A stretch of DNA of 5,604 bases from contig CASEDN010000151.1 in NCBI GenBank assembly GCA_949286645.1, positions 1-5,604 of the forward strand. Reading direction: 5' to 3'. This document shows, piece by piece, positions 1 through 3,751 of this stretch (positions are counted from its first letter, which is position 1; every line of letters begins with the position of its first letter). The DNA comes from an uncultured bacterium. GTDB taxonomy: Bacteria; Bacillota_I; Bacilli_A; RF39; UBA660. The notes beneath the pieces were generated by a model. The model searched no databases. It worked only from the letters and a program-made list of their open reading frames with translations, and was not told the DNA's origin. A program made the position numbers and the translations under genes.

Positions 1-1271
1 ACTGTTAACACTTCTTCTTTAACTTTGTTATTATCACTATCTTTAACTATAATCTTACCTACTTCATCTCCTATTTTTAAAGGTAGATTATTATTAGTTA
101 CTTTTATATCATAAGTATATTTTTTAGTATCTGCACTTTTCTTAGATAGTATCGCTATATCGTTAAGTGGTACTAAACTAATCTTAGAACTAGTCGCTTT
201 ATCTAAACTGATTTCTTTTACGATATCATCTTTAGTCTTTAATATTTCTATTTTATAGTTATTAAAGCCATAATCAAGCAAACTCATCGCTTCACTATTT
301 CTAGTCTGATTGTTCTCTTCTCCTAAAACAATAGCGATAAGTCTTAAATCATCTCTTTTAGCAGTCGCTGCTAGACAGTACTTAGCAGCATCAGTATGTC
401 CTGTTTTTAAACCGTCAGCACCTTCATAAAATCTAACTAGTTTATTAGTATTAACTAACCAAAACTTATTATCAGTATCTTCTCTTAAGTAGTCTTCATA
501 AACTGATGAAAACTCTAATATTTTTTCGTGTTTTAATAGTTCTCTTGCAATAATAGCCATATCATAAGCACTTGAATAGTGTCCTTCTTCATCAAGCCCA
601 GTACAGTTTTTAAAATGGGTATTTTTAAGTCCTAGCTCTTTAACTTTCTTATTCATCATCTCTACAAATTCTACTTCACTTCCAGCGATAAACTCAGCCA
701 TAGCGACCGTAGCATCATTAGCACTGGCCATAGATATACCTTTCATCATATCTTCTACTGTCATTTCTTCCCCTGTTGTTAAATAAATCTGACTACCTCC
801 CATACCTGAAGCATTTGCACTAGCCGTTACTTTATCAGTCCATTTAATCTTACCCGCTTCAATAGTCTCTAATATAATTATCTGAGCAACCATCTTAGTC
901 ATAGATGCAACAGCCACTTGTTCATCTTTATTTTTTTCAAAGATTATCTCTCCTGTAGTGGCATCCATTAAAACTCCGGCAGTGGCATTAGGAATAAGAG
1001 ATGTATCCGTAGTATTCTCACTGTTTGTATTTTCTTCAGTATCATTATTATTTTCAGTTGTATTTTCCTCTTCATTTAAAGTATTATTCTCTTTATCACT
1101 TTCATCTTGTGTATTATCTTCTATATCAGTAGATTCTTCATTACTATCTGTCCTGTTATTTTCTGTAATATTTTCTTCTTTTATTCCTGCACTATTATTC
1201 ACTTCCTCTGCTTTAACAAAACATGGTATTAAAAGTATAGATAACATAATTAATAAAAATGCCTTTTTCAT
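1..1271 (-). CDS. Serine-type D-alanyl-D-alanine carboxypeptidase (DacF/PBP5 family), C-terminus cut by window edge
   Basis: Secreted penicillin-binding protein that removes the terminal D-Ala from peptidoglycan pentapeptides and so limits cross-linking. 423 whole codons are visible. Residues 1-21 form a signal peptide (MKKAFLLIMLSILL..., likely cut after V-K-A). Residues 22-92 are an acidic low-complexity linker. The peptidase S11 domain begins near residue 93 and holds all three active-site motifs: SMTK (S123, K126), SAN (S183-N185) and KTG (K289-G291, in GLKTGHTDAAKYC), plus the family segment ASGMGGSQIYL. From about residue 325 the sequence resembles the beta-rich PBP5 C-terminal domain (KIGDEVGKIIVKD) and is still open at base 1; relatives end soon after this in a membrane anchor. 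The start is ATG 1271-1269, with AGGAG at 1284-1280 and an 8-base spacer. It is divergent from the M15B peptidase gene. The family is certain; the choice between dacA and dacF naming is not. Confidence 0.95.
   Translation of the reverse strand, partial: MKKAFLLIMLSILLIPCFVKAEEVNNSAGIKEENITENNRTDSNEESTDIEDNTQDESDKENNTLNEEENTTENNNDTEENTNSENTTDTSLIPNATAGVLMDATTGEIIFEKNKDEQVAVASMTKMVAQIIILETIEAGKIKWTDKVTASANASGMGGSQIYLTTGEEMTVEDMMKGISMASANDATVAMAEFIAGSEVEFVEMMNKKVKELGLKNTHFKNCTGLDEEGHYSSAYDMAIIARELLKHEKILEFSSVYEDYLREDTDNKFWLVNTNKLVRFYEGADGLKTGHTDAAKYCLAATAKRDDLRLIAIVLGEENNQTRNSEAMSLLDYGFNNYKIEILKTKDDIVKEISLDKATSSKISLVPLNDIAILSKKSADTKKYTYDIKVTNNNLPLKIGDEVGKIIVKDSDNNKVKEEVLT
996..1208 (-). other. 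Acidic low-complexity linker inside the D-Ala-D-Ala carboxypeptidase
   Basis: About 71 residues (22-92) between the signal peptide and the catalytic domain are almost entirely Glu, Asn, Thr, Asp and Ser, with short quasi-repeats such as EENTTENNNDTEENTN. There are almost no hydrophobic residues, so it should be disordered. Most DacF/PBP5 relatives begin the catalytic domain soon after the signal peptide, so this is an insertion relative to the usual layout. It probably acts as a spacer through or within the wall; that role is inference. The repetitive codons also make this stretch prone to length change. Confidence 0.75.
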
Positions 1272-1304
1272 TAAATCAACTCCTAATAAAGGCTATGCTA
1301 ACAT

Positions 1305-1320
1305 TATTCAAATATGAATA
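1305..1320. repeat. Small inverted repeat in the divergent intergenic region
   Basis: TATTCA, a 4-base spacer AATA, then TGAATA forms a perfect 6+6 dyad. It sits 34 bases upstream of the carboxypeptidase start, in the presumed 5' leader of that gene. It could be an operator half-site pair, but in DNA this AT-rich a 6-base dyad is also expected by chance. Confidence 0.2.
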
Positions 1321-1327
1321 TTAAAAC

Positions 1328-1355
1328 ACTTAAAAATATGATATTATGGTATTAA
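1328..1355 (+). promoter_or_regulatory. Weak candidate promoter for the M15B peptidase gene
   Basis: On the plus strand TGG precedes TATTAA (1347-1355), resembling an extended -10 element, with a poor -35 (ACTTAA, 1328-1333) 16 bases away. It would leave a leader of about 35 bases before ATG 1396. It overlaps the candidate promoter of the divergent gene. The match is poor and other placements are possible. Confidence 0.22.
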
Positions 1356-1365
1356 TAAATGTTAA
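1338..1365 (-). promoter_or_regulatory. Candidate promoter for the D-Ala-D-Ala carboxypeptidase gene
   Basis: On the minus strand a TTAACA (-35, 1365-1360) is followed after 16 bases by TATCAT (-10, 1343-1338). Both differ from the sigma-A consensus by one base. Transcription would start near 1331, leaving a leader of about 60 bases that contains the AGGAG ribosome binding site. AT-rich sequence produces such matches often, so this is tentative. Confidence 0.4.
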
Positions 1366-1395
1366 ACGTAATAAAATTAAGTAAGGTGTTTATGT

Positions 1396-2268
1396 ATGAA
1401 AAAAATTATTATTATTTTAAGTAGTATTATTGTTATTATCTTTATCATTCTTATGATTTTCTTATTTAATACTAATAGTAAAAATAAAGATATTAAAGAA
1501 GTTAAAGAAACTGAAACTAAAGAAGAAATCACTAAGGAAGAAGATAATGAATTTAGTAAACTATCTTATTATAAGGAAGAAAATCTTGAAAGATATAGAA
1601 CATATCAAACTAATAATTCTAATCTTTCTATAGAAGATATTGTTACAAGAGTTAACTTAAATTTAGATAAAGATCCTTATACTGATACTATTCCTTCTAC
1701 TAATTTAAATACTAATTATTTATTTGTTAATAAGTTTAATTATTTAGATAGTAGTTATATTCCTAATAATCTTGAACTACTTGATAATAGTTATTCTAAA
1801 AGTGGTATTTATTTAGTTAAGGAAGCAAAAGATAATCTTGAAAGATTAATAAGTGAGGCTAAAAATGATGGTATGAATATTAGAGTAGCTTCTGCTTATC
1901 GTTCTTACTCTTATCAAGAAAATCTATATAATAATTATGTAAAAAATGACGGTGTAGAAACTGCTGATACCTACTCTGCAAGACCAGGATATTCTGAGCA
2001 TCAAACAGGACTAGTTGTTGACGTAACAAGAGCATTTGATGACTTTAATAATTTTGAAAATACTGATGAATATAACTGGATGTTAGAAAATGCTGATAAT
2101 TATGGTTTTATTTTAAGATATCCTAAAGATAAAGAAGATATTACTACTTATAGTTTTGAAGCTTGGCATTATAGATATGTAGGTGTTGAATTAGCACAAA
2201 AAATAAAGGCTAGTAACCTAACCTTTGATGAATATTATGTAAGATATTTAGAAAGTGATAATAATTAA
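1396..2268 (+). CDS. M15B family D,D-/L,D-carboxypeptidase (VanY/LdcB-like), membrane anchored
   Basis: Zinc peptidase of 290 residues that trims the end of peptidoglycan stem peptides outside the membrane. Residues 4-24 form one hydrophobic helix without a clear cleavage site, so it is probably an uncleaved anchor. Residues 29-52 are a Lys/Glu-rich linker. The M15B domain runs from about 105 to 285, with VNKFNYLDSSYIP at 111-123, typical of this family's start. The active site is visible: SAYRSY (R169), SEHQTGLVVDV (zinc ligands H202 and D209) and FEAWHYRYVG (catalytic E255, zinc ligand H258). The usual EPWH is EAWH here; the Pro is not catalytic. The start ATG 1396 has AAGGTG at 1383-1388, 7 bases upstream; an ATG at 1392 is in another frame. 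Whether it cuts pentapeptides (D,D) or tetrapeptides (L,D) cannot be told from motifs. With no Van ligase or sensor genes nearby, a housekeeping wall role is more likely than glycopeptide resistance. Confidence 0.93.
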   Translation: MKKIIIILSSIIVIIFIILMIFLFNTNSKNKDIKEVKETETKEEITKEEDNEFSKLSYYKEENLERYRTYQTNNSNLSIEDIVTRVNLNLDKDPYTDTIPSTNLNTNYLFVNKFNYLDSSYIPNNLELLDNSYSKSGIYLVKEAKDNLERLISEAKNDGMNIRVASAYRSYSYQENLYNNYVKNDGVETADTYSARPGYSEHQTGLVVDVTRAFDDFNNFENTDEYNWMLENADNYGFILRYPKDKEDITTYSFEAWHYRYVGVELAQKIKASNLTFDEYYVRYLESDNN

Positions 2269-2287
2269 AAATCACTTTTTATTTTTT
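2250..2287 (+). terminator. Probable intrinsic terminator of the M15B peptidase gene
   Basis: AAAGTGAT (2252-2259) pairs with ATCACTTT (2271-2278) around an 11-base loop, and the stem can grow by a G-T and an A-T pair. It is followed by a T-rich run to 2287. The left arm is the last codons of the peptidase and the right arm lies within the convergent NUDIX gene. The stem has only two G-C pairs, so it may be inefficient. Read on the minus strand the hairpin has no good T-tail, so it would serve only the plus strand. Confidence 0.55.
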
Positions 2288-2726
2288 CAAACAGTTTAAT
2301 TCTATTTTCTTTAAAAGAAGTTTTTCCCTCTTTAATCATGGTTATTATTTCATCTATATTAAACCATTTAACCTCTGATAATTCTTCTTCTTGGATAATA
2401 AATTCATCTTCTTTTTTATTGCATTTAACATAATAGAAATAAGTTATATGAGAATTACTCTCTTTAATAGTAACTTCTTTTTCACCATAAGGAATTAATT
2501 CTTCATAAGATACATCCAGTCCTACTTCTTCTTTTATTTCTCTTAAAGCAGCATCTTCTAAAGTTTCATAAGCATCAACATGTCCTGCACAAAGTCCCCA
2601 TTTATTAGGAGAAAACCTTTTATTAGCACTTCTTTTTTGTAATAAAACTTTACCATCATCATTAATAATAAATATTCCTACTTCATTATGTAGTAAATTT
2701 TTATCATGAGCTTCTTCCTTATCCAT
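2265..2726 (-). CDS. NUDIX hydrolase (IDI-like / YfcD-type subgroup), shortened at the N-terminus
   Basis: Cytoplasmic 153-residue NUDIX pyrophosphohydrolase; such enzymes split nucleoside-diphosphate-linked compounds using Mg2+. The Nudix box is exact: G48-x5-E54-x7-R62-E63-I-K-E66-E67-V-G69-L70, with E63, E66 and E67 as expected metal and catalytic residues. The preceding VLLQKRSANKRFSPNKWGLCAGHV resembles the isopentenyl-diphosphate isomerase-like branch, many of whose members have unknown substrates, so none is named. ATG 2726 follows a modest AGGA at 2736-2733. However, the frame continues upstream past one TAA (2732-2730) into 15 codons that look like this family's normal N-terminus (see 2730-2777). 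The protein is therefore about 17 residues shorter than its likely ancestor but keeps the whole catalytic core. Its stop shares TTAA with the convergent peptidase gene (4-base overlap). No minus-strand terminator was seen after it. Confidence 0.88.
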   Translation of the reverse strand: MDKEEAHDKNLLHNEVGIFIINDDGKVLLQKRSANKRFSPNKWGLCAGHVDAYETLEDAALREIKEEVGLDVSYEELIPYGEKEVTIKESNSHITYFYYVKCNKKEDEFIIQEEELSEVKWFNIDEIITMIKEGKTSFKENRIKLFEKIKSDF

Positions 2727-2729
2727 AAC

Positions 2730-2777
2730 TTATCCTGTAAAATTTCCATTTTCATCTACTATCTCAATTAATTCCAT
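2730..2777 (-). other. Detached N-terminal codons of the NUDIX gene, ended by an in-frame TAA
   Basis: ATG 2777 opens 15 codons reading MELIEIVDENGNFTG and then TAA. The next codons, in the same frame, are GTT and the ATG of the NUDIX gene. IDI-like NUDIX proteins commonly begin with a strand of the type 'E-x-x-D-V-x-D-E-N-G-x-x-T-G-E/K-x-x-x-R/K-x-E-A-H', so the two pieces joined by one sense codon give a normal N-terminus. A single base change (for example GAA, AAA or CAA to TAA) would explain it. It may be a nonsense mutation with internal restart, a sequencing error, or a translated leader peptide. The match to the family is from memory, not from an alignment. Confidence 0.65.
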
Positions 2778-2785
2778 ATTATTAT

Positions 2786-2793
2786 TCATCTCC
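2786..2793 (-). promoter_or_regulatory. Shine-Dalgarno for the upstream NUDIX start
   Basis: GGAGATGA (2793-2786) matches the anti-Shine-Dalgarno complement GGAGGTGA at seven of eight bases and lies 8 bases before ATG 2777. It is stronger than the AGGA before ATG 2726. This supports 2777 as the original start of the NUDIX reading frame. The ATG at 2789 lies inside this site and is unlikely to be used. Confidence 0.6.
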
Positions 2794-2833
2794 CAACTTT
2801 TAAAATAATTTATATATACTTCACATGTTTTTT

Positions 2834-2863
2834 ATTATAGCAATAGAAAAAAAGAAAAGACAA
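2834..2863 (-). promoter_or_regulatory. Promoter of the NUDIX gene (extended -10)
   Basis: On the minus strand TTGTCT (-35, 2863-2858) is followed after 18 bases by a perfect TATAAT (-10, 2839-2834) that carries the TG extension one base upstream (TGC-TATAAT). This is the best sigma-A-type match in the window. Transcription would start near 2827, about 50 bases before ATG 2777. The -35 begins on the base right after the stop codon of the BrkB-family gene and lies in the descending arm of that gene's terminator. Confidence 0.7.
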
Positions 2864-2874
2864 TCACTTGTCCT
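2847..2874 (-). terminator. Intrinsic terminator of the GGDEF-BrkB operon
   Basis: On the minus strand AGGACAA (2874-2868) pairs with TTGTCTT (2863-2857), with one G-T pair, around a GTGA tetraloop of the stable GNRA class. A T-rich tail TTCTTTTTTT follows to 2847. The TGA stop of the BrkB-family gene is the last three bases of the loop, so the terminator starts inside the coding region. Two more G-T pairs could lengthen the stem. Confidence 0.65.
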
Positions 2875-3739
2875 CCTTCTTCATCGCTTCATCTATATCA
2901 ATTTTCTTAAGTCTTAATGTTTCTTGTATTACCCCTGTAGCATTAAAACACATTCCAAGGGTAAAGATATAAGCTAGAATGTAAACCCAGATTAATAATA
3001 CTAAAATATTAGACATAGCCCCATAAAATACATTATAGTTTGCAAAGTAATCTACATAAAAAGCATATATCTTAGAACTTATTAACCACATAATAGTAGT
3101 AAATAATGCTCCTGGTATAGTACTTTTACTACTTATCTTAGTATCTGGAGCGATTGTATATAGTAGTTTTAAGTTGTAATAAATTAAGAATAATGATATT
3201 GGAAGTTCTAAAAGTCTATAAGTATTCTCAACTAAACTAGTTAGACTATCACTATGAATAGAATTAGTAATTATTTTAATTAAAACATCTCCAAAAGCAG
3301 GTACTAATATTAAGAATAAAAATAGTACTACTAATATCAATGTCATAAGGACAGCTTTACCTCTTCTTTTAAGTTCACTACTATCTTTTACTTTATATAT
3401 TTCATTAGAAGTATTAATTATAGAATATGTTCCATTACTTGCTAAAATAAAGGCTGCCCCAAAAAAGATAATCATGTTAAAACTTAATAAATCTCCACCA
3501 TTATTAGCAGGTATTAAGTAATTTATAACATCACTTGGTACAACTGACTCTAATATTTCTTTAATACTTGTTGCAGGTAGACCAAATTCACTACCAATGG
3601 CACCTACTAAAGCAATTAAAGGGATAATGGAAATAACAAGAAAAAAAGCAAGTTGACCTGGTAGAATACGCATCTCTGGTAGTTTAATTATTGAAATAAC
3701 TCTTCTTAAAAATATTCTCATTTTCTTGCTTTTCTTCAT
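2864..3739 (-). CDS. YihY/BrkB-family inner-membrane protein
   Basis: Integral membrane protein of 291 residues, the usual length for the family. Hydrophobic segments lie at about 29-49, 86-104, 128-149, 172-194, 207-225 and 241-264, giving six helices. Family marks are GQLAFFLVISIIPLIALVGA (29-47 region), the loop LYTIAPDTKISSKSTIPGALFTTIMWL (193-219) and the last helix YGAMSNILVLLIWVYILAYIFTLG. The N-terminus is basic and the C-terminal tail is charged (MKKEDK), as expected for cytosolic ends. The molecular function is not established: the old name 'ribonuclease BN' came from a misassignment, and transport or envelope roles have been suggested. ATG 3739 has AGGAG at 3750-3746, 6 bases away. 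It lies 9 bases after the GGDEF sensor gene and is surely cotranscribed with it. The TGA stop sits in the loop of a terminator hairpin. Confidence 0.92.
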   Translation of the reverse strand: MKKSKKMRIFLRRVISIIKLPEMRILPGQLAFFLVISIIPLIALVGAIGSEFGLPATSIKEILESVVPSDVINYLIPANNGGDLLSFNMIIFFGAAFILASNGTYSIINTSNEIYKVKDSSELKRRGKAVLMTLILVVLFLFLILVPAFGDVLIKIITNSIHSDSLTSLVENTYRLLELPISLFLIYYNLKLLYTIAPDTKISSKSTIPGALFTTIMWLISSKIYAFYVDYFANYNVFYGAMSNILVLLIWVYILAYIFTLGMCFNATGVIQETLRLKKIDIDEAMKKEDK

Positions 3740-3745
3740 TTCTAT

Positions 3746-3751
3746 CTCCTA
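3746..3751 (-). promoter_or_regulatory. Shine-Dalgarno overlapping the stop codon of the upstream gene
   Basis: TAGGAG on the minus strand contains both the TAG stop of the GGDEF sensor (3751-3749) and the AGGAG of the BrkB-family gene. Ribosomes ending on the first gene sit over the next gene's binding site, so translation of the two is probably coupled. Confidence 0.7.

Noticed and set aside
958..1317. Plus-strand open frame of 119 codons, Ser/Phe/Leu/Val-rich
   Set aside because: It is the antisense of the acidic linker and signal peptide of the carboxypeptidase; its Ser/Phe/Val bias is just the complement of Glu/Asn/Thr codons, and it has no ribosome binding site.
1392..1398. ATG at 1392 as the start of the M15B peptidase
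   Set aside because: It is out of frame with the peptidase; ATG 1396 is in frame and 7 bases from AAGGTG.
1396..2268. Vancomycin-resistance vanY
   Set aside because: Motifs fit the broad M15B family, but there is no Van ligase, VanH, VanX or VanS/VanR neighbour in the window; a general wall-trimming role is more likely.
2730..2866. Alternative genetic code (TGA or TAA reassigned) to explain the stop inside the NUDIX gene
   Set aside because: TAA ends the M15B gene, and TGA ends the BrkB-family gene at the family's normal length; Trp residues in the genes are encoded by TGG. One local nonsense change is simpler.
2864..3739. Ribonuclease BN (tRNA processing) function for the BrkB-family gene
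   Set aside because: That label is a historical misassignment; the protein is a six-helix membrane protein with no nuclease motif.
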